42,170 nucleotides of DNA from an uncultured Saprospiraceae bacterium (GCA_937923485.1 CALDUE010000148.1:1-42170), one strand, 5' to 3'. Counted from the first letter of the stretch, positions 16,169 through 25,328 are shown. Notes: generated by a model from the sequence alone, not told the origin. Numbers and translations are program-made.

Positions 16169-19100
16169 TTACGAGACCAAGCTTTTCTCCAACGTTTCAC
16201 CACCGTGAAGCGATGCTTCTGGTTTGTCTTTCCCCGTCAAACGTTTGACAAAAAGTTCGAATTTGTAGAAAAGGAGGAACATCACAGGAACAACGATTAG
16301 GGTCAGGAAGGTTGCAAAGCTTAGTCCGTAAACCACCGTCCACGCCATTGGACCCCAGAATGCAGTATTGTCACCTCCCAAGAAGTATTGAGGGTCGAGA
16401 TCACTTACTAGCGTGAAAAAGTTGATGTTCAGTCCAATCGCAAGTGGTATCAAACCTAGAACAGTCGTAATCGCCGTAAGCAGTACTGGGCGCAAACGAG
16501 TCTTTCCTGCAAATTTTACGGCATTCACGATTTCAGAAGTAGGCAGTCGCTCTTCATCGGAAACGTTAAACAACTTCCGTTGCTCTTTAATCTTAAGGTT
16601 GATATAGTCCATCAATACGATAGCATTATTTACAACCACCCCTGCAAGAGAAATGACACCGATAGAGGACATTGCGAAAGAGAACGTTTGGCCAGTAAAG
16701 ACATAGCCAAGTAGTACTCCAATTAAAGAGAAGAGGATACTTAGTCCAATGATGATTGGAGCAGAGAGTGAATTAAACTGTGCTACGAGGATGATCAAAA
16801 TTGCAAAGACTGCCAAGAGGAAGGCATTGGCCAAGAAAGCGATATCCTTCGCCTGTTGCTCTTGTTCACCAGTGAACTCATAGGTAATTCCTTCAGGCAT
16901 TTTATAGGCTGCCATCAATTGCTTCAAGTCATCGTTAATTTGGTTTGCATTTGCGCCTTCTGTCACATTTGAATAGATAGTAATGACACGCTTCAAATCC
17001 TTCCGCTTTATCGACGTATAGGTACTCGAATAGTCCGTACTTGATACAGCGTTGATTGGTACTTGCGCAATACGACCATTGGCTGGATTTCTAAACGTGA
17101 TTGGCTGATTGAGAAGCGCGGTAATGTTATCTCGGTAGATCGTGTCTAATCGTACGAAAATTGGATACTCATCTTCTCCTACTTTGAATTGACTCACTTC
17201 ATTACCATAAACACTGGTGCGCAAAGCCGTAGCAATATCGTAGGTGCTGATGCCATAGCGGCGCGCCGCATCACGATCTACATTGACGATAAGCTCTGGT
17301 TTACCCAGCTGAACGTCGGTCTGCAGTTCCTCTATACCACGGATATCTTCCGCATTAAAGTAGTTGATAACGTCTTGCGCGAGTGGTATCAATTGATCAA
17401 TATCATCTCCACGAATTTCTAAGTTGATGGCTTTCCCTGTTGGCGGACCGTCGGCGTTTTTATCGACAACAATCTGTACACCAGGGTACTCCCCTACTGC
17501 TTCTCGGATGTCAGCCATCGCATCGCGCGTAGAAAGTTCTCCTCGATCTGCACTTGGAACGAAGGCTACGGAGATACGCGCTTTATTAGGAGAGAAACCA
17601 GGCTCTGGCGGACCTGATGGATCGGCTGTATTTTCTCCTATTTGAGCGAGAACGTTCTCGACAATGCCTCCGTATGGTTTGAGCGCAGCTTGAAGTTTGC
17701 CTTCGATTTGACTCACAAGTCTGTCACTCGCTCTAATGTCGGATCCTAGTGGAAGGTCAACGAAAATGTTGACATATAATGGATCGGCTGTAGGGAAGAA
17801 TTCGGTCGGAGGAGGATTCGCGCCAAAGAGAATGAACGAACCTATCAGAGCTACGACTGTGCCACTAAACACCACATACGCATACTTCAATGCCCAACCT
17901 ACAAAGCCATCATAGACGCGCTCCAACCATGGAAGGAAAGTATTTTGAAAGCCAAAACTTAGAGGTCGTAAAATCCAGAAATAACCAAGATTGATAAGTA
18001 GCGCAATTGCCGCCAAGTTTCGACCAATCATAAATGGTCGCCCAGGCCCTGCAGCATAGGCTTCAGCACCTACTCCACCTTCGGCTCCTGCACTGACGAA
18101 GTGAAAGACGACGGCTAAGATCAAGAAGATGGCACTAACAATAAGGTTGTTGCGAACCTTTTTACGCCTCGCTTCCTTGGACTGTGCTGCTTCATCAACG
18201 CTCATGAAGGTTGCCGTAAACACTGGATTAATCACCAAAGCCACAAAGAGACTTGAAGTCAATACAATGATCAAAGTGATCGGCATGTATTTGAAGAATT
18301 CTCCTACCAGCCCTGGCCAAAAAGCAAGTGGAACGAAAGCAGCGAGCGTTGTCAGCGTCGATACGATAATCGGCACGGCGACCTCACCAGTACCAAGCCT
18401 GGCTGCCTCTCCTGAGGAGTAACCCTCTTGCATGTAACGATAGATGTTCTCAATGACCACAATACCATTATCGACTAGAAGTCCGAGGGCCAGAATGAGG
18501 CTAAAGAGTACCACGACGTTCATGGTCGTCCCCGTAATATCCAAAACCAATACGCCAAGAAGAATTGAAAGTGGAATGGCTAATCCTACGAAACTCGCAT
18601 TTTTTAGTCCTAGGAAAAAGAGCAGTACAAGTACCACGAGTATTACCCCTGAAATGATTGAGTTTTCGAGATTACTCACCTGTTCTCGGGTAGCTACACT
18701 CAAGTCGTTGAACAGCGAAACTTCGAGTGATTCGGGGAGCACTTTTTTCGCTTCAGCAATTTCCTCTTTTATTTTATCGGAAGCAGAAAGCAAATTTTGT
18801 CCCTGGCGCTTAATCACGTTGAGACTAATTACGGGAAGACCATCAACTCTGGAAATAGATGTCGGATCCTCGAATCCGTAGGTTGCTTTACCTATGTCTC
18901 GAAGGTAAATTGATCGTTGATTTTCAGCCTTAACGATAAGGTTTTCAAGCTCTCTGACATTCTCAAATTCACCTACCACTCGGATACCTCGGCGGAAATC
19001 GTTCGTCACAACCTCTCCTCCAGACACCGTTAGGTTTTCTGATTGGATGGCTTGAGCAACGTCTGTAAAGCTGACCTGCAGACTTTGCATCTTGGGCAAG

Positions 19101-19714
19101 TCAAGGTCTATTCGGACCTGTCTTTCTTGAGCACCTTGTACTTCTGCACGAGCGATTTCATCGATGCCTTCTATTGCTTCTTCAAGGACCTCAGCATAAT
19201 CTAGCAGCACGTCGTTGGGGAAGTCTCCCGCTACATTGACGGTTACGATTGGTATCTCAGCGAAGTTGATGTCCTGAACCAATGGATCCGAGGGCAGGTC
19301 ATTTGGTAGCTCACTCTTTGCTTTATCTACGGCATCCTTAATTCTACGCTTGGCTTCTGTGATGTCTTCATCTGAACCGAATTCTGCAATTACCACAGAG
19401 AAATCCTGCACACTTGAACTCGTAATGTTATCGATTCCAGTCACTCCTTGGAGTTCGCGTTCGATAGGTCGAGTTACGAGGTTTTCAATCTCTTCGGCTG
19501 AGTTGCCAGGATAAGGCGTATTAATGAAAATCGTTGGTAGACTTACCTCTGGAAATTGCTCCTTTGGGATAGTGCTGTATGCACCCAAACCAAAGATCAT
19601 GATCATCAACGTCAAAAGGAAAACACTAGTACCGTTACTAACGGCTACCTCTGTAATCCCAAACCGGCGTTTCGGTTCTTCTGGTTGCTGAGTGGGTTGG
19701 TTAATATCTGCCAT
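16169..19714 (-). CDS. RND-family efflux permease (AcrB/HAE1-like)
   Basis: The 1181-residue protein has the RND plan: a TM1 start (VFLLTLMIMIFGLGAYSTIP), a periplasmic pore domain (PGNSAEEIENLVTRPIERELQ), TM2-6 with the relay region LALGLLVDNGIVVIENIYR, then a second half repeating this ending in GVVVNNAIVLMDYINL. It is longer than AcrB (about 1050), with an insert around residues 505-580 holding a cytoplasmic linker and an extra hydrophobic pair (FLILAVVFHFVSAG, NLAAIALLINLGYFW). The relay reads VDN instead of VDD, as in many relatives from this phylum. It pumps substrates out with the adaptor and TolC partner encoded just upstream. No motif identifies the substrate. None of the iterated 14-base motif occurs in it. 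Confidence 0.93.
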   Translation of the reverse strand: MADINQPTQQPEEPKRRFGITEVAVSNGTSVFLLTLMIMIFGLGAYSTIPKEQFPEVSLPTIFINTPYPGNSAEEIENLVTRPIERELQGVTGIDNITSSSVQDFSVVIAEFGSDEDITEAKRRIKDAVDKAKSELPNDLPSDPLVQDINFAEIPIVTVNVAGDFPNDVLLDYAEVLEEAIEGIDEIARAEVQGAQERQVRIDLDLPKMQSLQVSFTDVAQAIQSENLTVSGGEVVTNDFRRGIRVVGEFENVRELENLIVKAENQRSIYLRDIGKATYGFEDPTSISRVDGLPVISLNVIKRQGQNLLSASDKIKEEIAEAKKVLPESLEVSLFNDLSVATREQVSNLENSIISGVILVVLVLLFFLGLKNASFVGLAIPLSILLGVLVLDITGTTMNVVVLFSLILALGLLVDNGIVVIENIYRYMQEGYSSGEAARLGTGEVAVPIIVSTLTTLAAFVPLAFWPGLVGEFFKYMPITLIIVLTSSLFVALVINPVFTATFMSVDEAAQSKEARRKKVRNNLIVSAIFLILAVVFHFVSAGAEGGVGAEAYAAGPGRPFMIGRNLAAIALLINLGYFWILRPLSFGFQNTFLPWLERVYDGFVGWALKYAYVVFSGTVVALIGSFILFGANPPPTEFFPTADPLYVNIFVDLPLGSDIRASDRLVSQIEGKLQAALKPYGGIVENVLAQIGENTADPSGPPEPGFSPNKARISVAFVPSADRGELSTRDAMADIREAVGEYPGVQIVVDKNADGPPTGKAINLEIRGDDIDQLIPLAQDVINYFNAEDIRGIEELQTDVQLGKPELIVNVDRDAARRYGISTYDIATALRTSVYGNEVSQFKVGEDEYPIFVRLDTIYRDNITALLNQPITFRNPANGRIAQVPINAVSSTDYSSTYTSIKRKDLKRVITIYSNVTEGANANQINDDLKQLMAAYKMPEGITYEFTGEQEQQAKDIAFLANAFLLAVFAILIILVAQFNSLSAPIIIGLSILFSLIGVLLGYVFTGQTFSFAMSSIGVISLAGVVVNNAIVLMDYINLKIKEQRKLFNVSDEERLPTSEIVNAVKFAGKTRLRPVLLTAITTVLGLIPLAIGLNINFFTLVSDLDPQYFLGGDNTAFWGPMAWTVVYGLSFATFLTLIVVPVMFLLFYKFELFVKRLTGKDKPEASLHGGETLEKSLVS

Positions 19715-19757
19715 GTTAAACTACTAGACGAGACGGAAAGAATAAAAAAGTAGGAGA

Positions 19758-20951
19758 CTAGTTATCGCTCATTGCGGCGACTGGTTTTTCTAGTTGAAGT
19801 GTAATTGCTTCACCGTTTGTGAGTGAACGCATACCTTCGGTCACGAGAATATCACCAGGGCTAACACCGCTCTTAAGTTCACGATTGATTGCATCGTTTT
19901 CTCCGGTTTCGACATAAGCTTTTGTCGCAGTGTAGACTCCATTTTCGCCTTCCATTGGCTTGGCGAGGTAAACGTATTCACGTCCATCAATTTCTTCAAG
20001 AATTGTCTCACTTCCCGCTACGATTACATCATCGTTTTGGTAGTCCACGAGGTATACAGAAGCGAGCATGTTAGGCTTCAATAAACGATCACGATTGTTG
20101 AGATCGAGCTCTACGCGGAAGGTCCGGTTCGCAGCGTCGATCGTTCGTCCGATATCGCTGACCTTCGCCTCTCGACTTACATCTATGTTTGGAAACTCAA
20201 CGCGAACCTTCTGACCTTTCTTCACCGAGCGCAGATAGCTTTCTGGAACATCGGCAACAACTTTAACTGTCGCCGCATCTAAGATTTGCATGAGTGGCAT
20301 TCCTGGAGCAGCAAATTCTCCTGCGTTCACCATTTTCTGTTCAACCGTTCCAGAGATAGGAGCTTTAATGGCTGACTTCGCTAGGTTGAGGTCGAGCTGT
20401 TGAAGAGAGTTTTCGAGACGGTCGACAGCATTTTTAGCTTCGAGGTATTGAAGTTCTGTGCCGATATTTTGAGCACGCAGTCTCTCTTGACGAGAGAGGA
20501 TATCCTTTGCCAGACTAAGATTAGTCGCCAACTCAGCTTTTTGGACATTGACAGATTCAAGATCTATCCGTACAACGGTCTGTCCTTTCTTCACGTACTG
20601 ACCATCCTCGACGAGCACAGACGTGACACGTCCGGGCACCTCAACGGTAACTATTGCCGTCTCGTCGCTTTCAACGACAGCTTGAAGTTCAACCTCACGT
20701 TTAAAGTCAATGGCCTCGAGCGTCTTGGCTTTGACCAGACGCGTATCCACCGCTTTGGTATCCTCACCAGCGGCACGTTCGAGTTCAGCGATCTGTGTTT
20801 TGATTTCACGGATTTCGCGCTTTTTTGCATCAAGCATCGCCAGTTGTTCTTCGCGGTCTTCAGGAACCTTGAATTCCTCTTCACCACCACAGGCCGACAA
20901 CGTTGCGAGTAGCAACGAACCGATGAGCAGTTGAGTAAGTAAAGATTTCAT
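19758..20951 (-). CDS. RND periplasmic adaptor lipoprotein (membrane fusion protein)
   Basis: The 397-residue protein begins with a lipoprotein signal peptide ending LATLSAC-GG. A short coiled-coil segment (EDREEQLAMLDAKKREIRE) comes next. The lipoyl half-motifs are VPGRVTSVLVEDGQYVKKGQ and SAIKAPISGTVEQKMVNAGE, flanking an alpha-hairpin, and a beta-barrel domain (VKKGQKVRVEFPNIDVSREA) follows. It bridges the RND permease to the outer-membrane channel. It sits between the TolC gene (73-base gap carrying one iterated motif) and the permease (43-base gap). Confidence 0.93.
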   Translation of the reverse strand: MKSLLTQLLIGSLLLATLSACGGEEEFKVPEDREEQLAMLDAKKREIREIKTQIAELERAAGEDTKAVDTRLVKAKTLEAIDFKREVELQAVVESDETAIVTVEVPGRVTSVLVEDGQYVKKGQTVVRIDLESVNVQKAELATNLSLAKDILSRQERLRAQNIGTELQYLEAKNAVDRLENSLQQLDLNLAKSAIKAPISGTVEQKMVNAGEFAAPGMPLMQILDAATVKVVADVPESYLRSVKKGQKVRVEFPNIDVSREAKVSDIGRTIDAANRTFRVELDLNNRDRLLKPNMLASVYLVDYQNDDVIVAGSETILEEIDGREYVYLAKPMEGENGVYTATKAYVETGENDAINRELKSGVSPGDILVTEGMRSLTNGEAITLQLEKPVAAMSDN

Positions 20952-20997
20952 AAAATGTAGTCTTAAGGCGGAAGGTTCCGCAGGGTTGGTAGCTTAG

Positions 20998-21011
20998 GTT
21001 TTCCCGAAAGG
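20998..21011 (-). repeat. Iterated 14-base motif, CCTTTCGGGAAAAC form, intergenic
   Basis: Exact CCTTTCGGGAAAAC on the minus strand, in the gap before the adaptor gene, about 47 bases from its ATG and in the sense direction. Confidence 0.75.
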
Positions 21012-21024
21012 GAGAAATTAAAAA

Positions 21025-22443
21025 TTAGAGTTCACCAAGAGCGTCTTCATAATCGACATAGGCTGTGGCGAGATCGTACAAAGCGCTGGTAAGTGAGTCT
21101 TGTGCTTGGTACAATTCTGATTGGGCGGAGTTGACTTCCAAGCTTGAGCCTACCCCCTCGCGAAATTTGATTTGAGCAACGCGATAGATTTCTTCGGCAA
21201 GTGCGATAGAGCTCTCTCTTAATTCGACATTGAGTCGAGCATTGCGCACAGAAGCCTCGGCGTTGACCAATGCGAGTCGGGCGCTTTGCTCAAAAGCTTC
21301 GATCTGAACACGGGTCTTCTCCGTGCGAGCTAAAGCTCTTTCCTTCTCTGCGCGCTTACTAAAGCCATCGAAAATCGGAACATTAAGGGTAACCCCTACC
21401 ACCGTAGTCGGTAAGCGAGGGCTCTCATCAGAATCAAATAAGTTGTCCCGCTGAAATTGCTGACTATGTCTACCAAAAGCGACAAGACTTGGATAATATC
21501 CAGCTTTAATGCGCTTCAAATCAATTTGATTTAAGCTGTCAGAGATTTGCAGTGTTGCATACTCAGGACGCTGACTCGGCGAAAAATTCTCCAGCCCAGT
21601 AAGCTCCTCGACCCGCGCGGTGCCCAATGCTTCTTCAAGTGTAGTACTAAGCGCCAAGGATTCACTGATTGGATATCCCATTTGGAACTTGAGTACATTC
21701 TCGCTAATCTCAATGACCTGCAGAATAGACTCGCGTTGTGCGGCGAGGTTGTTGCGTGCCAATTGCAGACGATCTACACTTAGCTTTTCAGCAAATCCCT
21801 CGTTGTATAGAACCGTCGTTTCATTTAGCGTAACCTCGAGATTATCGACGTTTTTTTGCAAGGTCTCTAAGTTTCGCTGTGCGATCAAGGTAGCGAGGTA
21901 TGCCTTTGCGACTTTACTACGCGTTTGATATTTAGTCTGGTCTACATTTTTGACAGCGAGGTTCCTGTAGAGTCTTGCCCCTTTAAGTGCAATAAAGAAG
22001 GTCGCATCAAAAAGTAATGCTGAAGCATCAACACCAGCCGTCAGGTTGTTTTTTAAGCCAAAACGTAAGGGGATAAACTCAATCGGTAGGTTTGGGTTTT
22101 GGACCACTTGACCCATATCATTTACCAACCTCTCACTGGCTAAAACGTCGAAGACACTGGGCGTAACGAAGTTTGGAAAAAGAGTCTGAGGTATCTGCGG
22201 AAAGTGCTGGTATTCAATAGAGCCATTAACCTTCGGAATACCTATTGAAGTCGTCTCTTTGATTTGAGCCTCTGCTTCTGCGAGGTCGGCTTGAACCATT
22301 CGTACCTCACCGGCGTGAATTTCAGCATACGCAAAAGCCTCCTCCATAGTGAATGACTGCTCTTGCCCGTAGGCAGTAATACAAGCAATGAACCCAAAAA
22401 GGAGTGTAAGACTTAGCGTCAGGATATGTTTTAGCGAAAGCAT
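21025..22443 (-). CDS. TolC-family outer-membrane efflux protein
   Basis: From the ATG at 22441-22443 the protein has 472 residues with a signal peptide (LKHILTLSLTLLFGFIACITAYG-Q). It has two TolC-type helical repeats: SFTMEEAFAYAEIHAGEVRMV ... KAYLATLIAQRNLETL, and PEYATLQISDSLNQIDLKR ... KFREGVGSSLEVNSAQSELYQAQDSL. It forms the trimeric outer-membrane channel of the adjacent RND pump. The longer frame to 22554 runs back into the TetR gene and is not needed. The ATG starts two bases after the TetR stop, so the genes are tightly coupled. An iterated 14-base motif overlaps the start codon (MLSLK). Confidence 0.92.
   Translation of the reverse strand: MLSLKHILTLSLTLLFGFIACITAYGQEQSFTMEEAFAYAEIHAGEVRMVQADLAEAEAQIKETTSIGIPKVNGSIEYQHFPQIPQTLFPNFVTPSVFDVLASERLVNDMGQVVQNPNLPIEFIPLRFGLKNNLTAGVDASALLFDATFFIALKGARLYRNLAVKNVDQTKYQTRSKVAKAYLATLIAQRNLETLQKNVDNLEVTLNETTVLYNEGFAEKLSVDRLQLARNNLAAQRESILQVIEISENVLKFQMGYPISESLALSTTLEEALGTARVEELTGLENFSPSQRPEYATLQISDSLNQIDLKRIKAGYYPSLVAFGRHSQQFQRDNLFDSDESPRLPTTVVGVTLNVPIFDGFSKRAEKERALARTEKTRVQIEAFEQSARLALVNAEASVRNARLNVELRESSIALAEEIYRVAQIKFREGVGSSLEVNSAQSELYQAQDSLTSALYDLATAYVDYEDALGEL
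22428..22441 (-). repeat. Iterated 14-base motif, GCTTTCGCTAAAAC form, over the tolC start codon
   Basis: Exact GCTTTCGCTAAAAC on the minus strand; its first G is the last base of the TolC ATG. Confidence 0.85.
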
Positions 22444-22445
22444 AA

Positions 22446-23093
22446 CTAGGCGTTCGTTGAACGTTCGAGATAAGTAGAGAGTAGCTCTCGGCCTGCTGGT
22501 GAGCAGACGCCGAGCAAATGATAGAGAATGAACTGGTTGGCAAGGTTGTTCCACTCCTCTTGCCCAATCTTGATGCGACTAGGATCCATCATGGCCTGTG
22601 GAGCGCTGACAAAAATTTGAGAAATCAGATCTAAATGTAAGTCTGTGCGATACAAGCCTTCCTTTTGCCCACGGCTCAGGTTATCGCGGACGTGCATGAC
22701 CACTTTCTCGTTGTGATGTCTGTCGAGACGTTCCCAACTTTTACGATAGTACTTATGCAGATCGTAGAGGCTAGCCGGATTGGATTCGCGCATGCTCTGC
22801 GTGAAGTGCTTGGCAATTTCGAGCATCGCTTCAATGGCATCGCTGGCATTTTCTCTGGCTTGCAAAAATGCCTGATCATCAGATTTCATGTCTGAATCAA
22901 TGACCATATCTATGAGCGTTTGCTTATTCCCAACCACCTCATAGAGCGTTTTCTTAGACATGCCCAGGTCTCGCGCGAGGTCATCCATGGTCACTGACTT
23001 GAAGCCATAGACCCCAAATCGTTTGCATGCTAGTTCGACGATCTCATCGCGCACTGCGTGTTGGGTGTCTTTATTAGTTGGTTTTTGACTCAT
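22446..23093 (-). CDS. TetR-family repressor of the RND operon
   Basis: The 215-residue protein has a TetR helix-turn-helix in residues 15-62 (ELACKRFGVYGFKSVTMDDL, ARDLGMSKKTLYEVVGNKQTL). The C-terminal helical ligand domain is unassigned. It is the first gene of the operon TetR-TolC-adaptor-permease and should repress it, being relieved by a pump substrate. The ligand is unknown. A 28-base inverted repeat 32 bases upstream of its start is the likely operator and would also face the divergent CrtA-like gene. Confidence 0.92.
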   Translation of the reverse strand: MSQKPTNKDTQHAVRDEIVELACKRFGVYGFKSVTMDDLARDLGMSKKTLYEVVGNKQTLIDMVIDSDMKSDDQAFLQARENASDAIEAMLEIAKHFTQSMRESNPASLYDLHKYYRKSWERLDRHHNEKVVMHVRDNLSRGQKEGLYRTDLHLDLISQIFVSAPQAMMDPSRIKIGQEEWNNLANQFILYHLLGVCSPAGRELLSTYLERSTNA

Positions 23094-23124
23094 CGGCGTC
23101 GCAAATGTATGCTGTAAATACGCT

Positions 23125-23152
23125 GGAAACTTAACTAATGTTCAAAGTTTCC
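23125..23152. promoter_or_regulatory. Palindromic operator candidate for the TetR regulator
   Basis: Perfect eight-base arms, GGAAACTT and AAGTTTCC, are separated by 12 bases in the divergent region between the TetR gene and the CrtA-like gene. Size and location fit an autoregulatory TetR operator. Confidence 0.55.
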
Positions 23153-23234
23153 AAAGTTTTCTGCGTTTTACACACCTGCCCACATGACATTCTGCTGACC
23201 CCACCTTTATCCATAGTATTGCGATCTTACGGCC

Positions 23235-23906
23235 ATGTCTCAAACCATATTATTTACCTACTTCGAGTTCGATACCCTGCGCAACAAGTGGTTCGCCTTC
23301 CAGAACATGGGTCTTGGAGTGGATAAATACGGGCTACCTGAACAGATGGAGTGGTTGCGGGTGATGGGATCTGGAAGCGGCAACGGTTTCAGTATTTGGC
23401 CCAACTGGGGAGGATATGCCTTACTCGCTGCTTTTCCAGATGAAAGGACGGCAAAAGCTGCGCTTGATTCAGGCCTCTGGAAAGCGTACACAGAGCATTC
23501 AGCTTCCGCCAAAACCTTCTTTCTACGTCCTTTGGCTTCTCACGGATTGTGGGACGGTGTCGAACCTTTTCGTACTTCGGGTAGCTACGATCGCGAATTA
23601 GAGACGGCAGTACTTACCCGAGCGCGCGTCAAAAATAAGCACGTGCCCGCCTTTTGGAAGCGGGTACATAATGTGGCGGAAAGCATTCACGAATACCCCG
23701 AGCGCCTCTTTTCTGTAGGTGTAGGAGAAATTCCCCTTATCCAACAGGTAACTCTAAGCCATTGGACATCTGGTAAGGCGATGGAGGATTACGCCTACAA
23801 GAGCAAGTACCACGGCGCAGTTGTAGGAATGGCGAGAAAGAAGGGCTGGTTTTCCGAGGAGTTGTTTTGCAGATTTTCGGTGCTTGATACGATGACGGTT
23901 GTTTAA
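23235..23906 (+). CDS. Spheroidene monooxygenase (CrtA)-like protein
   Basis: The 223-residue soluble protein resembles CrtA-family carotenoid oxygenases. It has an N-terminal antiparallel domain with GSGSGNGFSIWPNWGGYALL and FPDERTAKAALDS. The C-terminal half contains TRARVKNKHVPAFWKRV, FSVGVGEIPLIQQVTLSHW, AMEDYAYKSKYHGAVVGMAR and WFSEELFCRFSVL, matching the conserved end of the family. CrtA enzymes are heme proteins that add a 2-keto group to acyclic carotenoids; relatives in this phylum may act on other substrates. No other carotenoid gene is in the window, so the substrate is open. It is divergent from the TetR gene. Confidence 0.75.
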   Translation: MSQTILFTYFEFDTLRNKWFAFQNMGLGVDKYGLPEQMEWLRVMGSGSGNGFSIWPNWGGYALLAAFPDERTAKAALDSGLWKAYTEHSASAKTFFLRPLASHGLWDGVEPFRTSGSYDRELETAVLTRARVKNKHVPAFWKRVHNVAESIHEYPERLFSVGVGEIPLIQQVTLSHWTSGKAMEDYAYKSKYHGAVVGMARKKGWFSEELFCRFSVLDTMTVV

Positions 23907-23936
23907 TTGCTAGTTGATAATTGTCAATTGATAATG
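23905..23936. repeat. AATTG-rich dispersed repeat, copy 1
   Basis: Begins AATTGCTAGTTGATAATTG and continues TCAATTGATAATG, overlapping the CrtA-like stop codon. A close relative follows the M4 protease gene at 38439-38470. Confidence 0.55.
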
Positions 23937-24096
23937 TGCTAGCACGACTTTATCCTGCAGAAAGATCAGTTCGCAGGAGATCAACAGTGTAGCGAGGAAA
24001 GTCCTGTGTCATCGGCTACGCATGTAGTTTCCTGCGGACCAGCATTCCCGAACGACAGCGTAGCGAGTAGCGTGCACATTGCATTTTGAAATCCGC

Positions 24097-24104
24097 TACT
24101 TTTG
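24097..24104 (+). promoter_or_regulatory. Bacteroidota -7 promoter element (TACTTTTG)
   Basis: TACTTTTG matches TAnnTTTG and ends four bases before the ATG at 24109, implying a very short leader or leaderless transcript. No properly spaced -33 TTTG was found. Confidence 0.4.
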
Positions 24105-24108
24105 TAAC

Positions 24109-24771
24109 ATGCGGCTGCACCTTTTTTTACTCTTTCTTTTTGTCACGATCTATTCTGCAGTCGCGCAAAGACAGCAGCCATTTGAAGGGATTATAACGTA
24201 TGTGGTCAAGACGGAATTGAAACAACCCGACCATCCAAACAATAAGTTTTTCACTCAGAAATATGGCGACACACTCACTATTTATTATCATAAAAATGGA
24301 AGTGAACGCAGAGAATATCAAAATACTGGAGAGCTAGGACTAGATTTTTCGATTTATAACAAGATAAATAACGAAGAATATACCAAGTGGAATGGGGTAA
24401 ATTCGATATTCTACACGAGTAGTTCCGACACAATTAGTCGCTTAGACACGCTTATTGCAGCGGATACGGCATCTATTTTAAATAAAGTTTGTGCATCAAT
24501 TTATCTCGTCACCACCGATATTTTTACGGGTGACAAAAGCCGTCAGACCTTATACTACAGTGGTGATGAGTACATACCAGAACATGCGTATACAAAGCGT
24601 AAAGCTGGCCATCATGACAAACTTTTCGCCAAAAGCAAATCTCGTTTTCTTCGTTGGGATGAGGATTTTAAATATATGTACGTTACCTTTGAAGCCATCT
24701 CAGTCGAGCGAAAAAGCACAGATCCTAATTTGTTCATTGTTCCTAATGGACTAAGTAAGGTCAAAAAATAA
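24109..24771 (+). CDS. Exported hypothetical protein, GLPGLI/DUF4412-like
   Basis: From the ATG at 24109 the product has 220 residues with a signal peptide (LHLFLLFLFVTIYSAVA-Q). A mainly beta protein starts PFEGIITYVVKTEL, with IYYHKNGSERREY and LYYSGDEYIPEH. The start-of-domain pattern EGxIxY and the later strands resemble periplasmic GLPGLI or DUF4412 proteins, but the match is loose. Ten extra residues from 24079 are excluded because the signal peptide starts cleanly at 24109. A TTG-started two-helix membrane ORF follows after six bases. Confidence 0.7.
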   Translation: MRLHLFLLFLFVTIYSAVAQRQQPFEGIITYVVKTELKQPDHPNNKFFTQKYGDTLTIYYHKNGSERREYQNTGELGLDFSIYNKINNEEYTKWNGVNSIFYTSSSDTISRLDTLIAADTASILNKVCASIYLVTTDIFTGDKSRQTLYYSGDEYIPEHAYTKRKAGHHDKLFAKSKSRFLRWDEDFKYMYVTFEAISVERKSTDPNLFIVPNGLSKVKK

Positions 24772-24777
24772 ATCAGT

Positions 24778-24960
24778 TTGAAAATCAAAGGCAGCATTCA
24801 CTTCATCATCATTATCGCAAGTGTCTTATTAATATTGGGGCATTTTATTTTTCATACCTATCAGGATAAAAGCTACTGGCTTCTGCCAATAAGTATGGTT
24901 TTAGTCATTTTCGGTCAGGTGAATAGCCTGCGAAAAATCGTGAATAAGACTTTAGGCTAG
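24778..24960 (+). CDS. Small two-helix membrane protein, function unknown
   Basis: The 60-residue product starts at a TTG six bases after the previous stop. It has two hydrophobic segments: FIIIIASVLLILGHFIFH and WLLPISMVLVIFGQV. A basic end (LRKIVNKTLG) suggests both termini face the cytoplasm. The tight spacing and clean topology support it as a real coupled gene, but nothing identifies a role. Confidence 0.55.
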   Translation: MKIKGSIHFIIIIASVLLILGHFIFHTYQDKSYWLLPISMVLVIFGQVNSLRKIVNKTLG

Positions 24961-25328
24961 TCAGGTATTCCCTTCTTGCGGGTAGGAGATTTTTTCAACT
25001 GTGTTGATTTTTCATCAGCATACTGTCCTACAGTACTTTGAAAACACCTAGAAGTTTGACCCGTAACTCGTTTGTTATATGACTTACAGGCTTCGCACGC
25101 CTGTTTCGACCGCAACCTTCTGCGGCGTACTAATCAGCGCGACACGTTGCGTCAGTACATATAGGTGACGAGGTATTCGGCTGATATTCTTGTCGAAACA
25201 CAAGTGCTTTTATGGAGATATGTTGAGGTTAGAGTGCCCAAAAGTGGAAAATACCCTGTTTTTCCACTACTCTATTTGGGCTACAAATATATCGTCAATG
25301 TAGACCATCTTTAGGATGAACAATCAAA
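24961..25328. other. Long leader region upstream of the secreted glycosidase
   Basis: No ORF or RNA family was recognised in these 368 bases. The main feature is a nested inverted repeat at 25236-25281 (listed separately). The rest includes short hairpins such as ACAGGC-TTCGCAC-GCCTGT at 25085-25103. Confidence 0.5.
25236..25281. promoter_or_regulatory. Nested hairpin upstream of the glycosidase gene
   Basis: Inner arms GTGGAAAA and TTTTCCAC flank an eight-base loop, and outer arms GCCCAAA and TTTGGGC flank these, giving 15 base pairs with a one-versus-seven-base internal bulge. It ends 47 bases before the start codon, without a T-run, so it is more like an operator or leader structure than a terminator. 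Confidence 0.45.

Noticed and set aside
16066-16203. N-terminal extension of the fRMsr-like protein
   Set aside because: It is low-complexity, overlaps the RND permease end, and the family begins close to the Met at 16065.
23972-24000. GAGGAAAGTCC, the conserved word of RNase P RNA
   Set aside because: The rest of the CR-I region (GGGC) is missing, and a roughly 350-base RNA would run deep into the gene at 24109.
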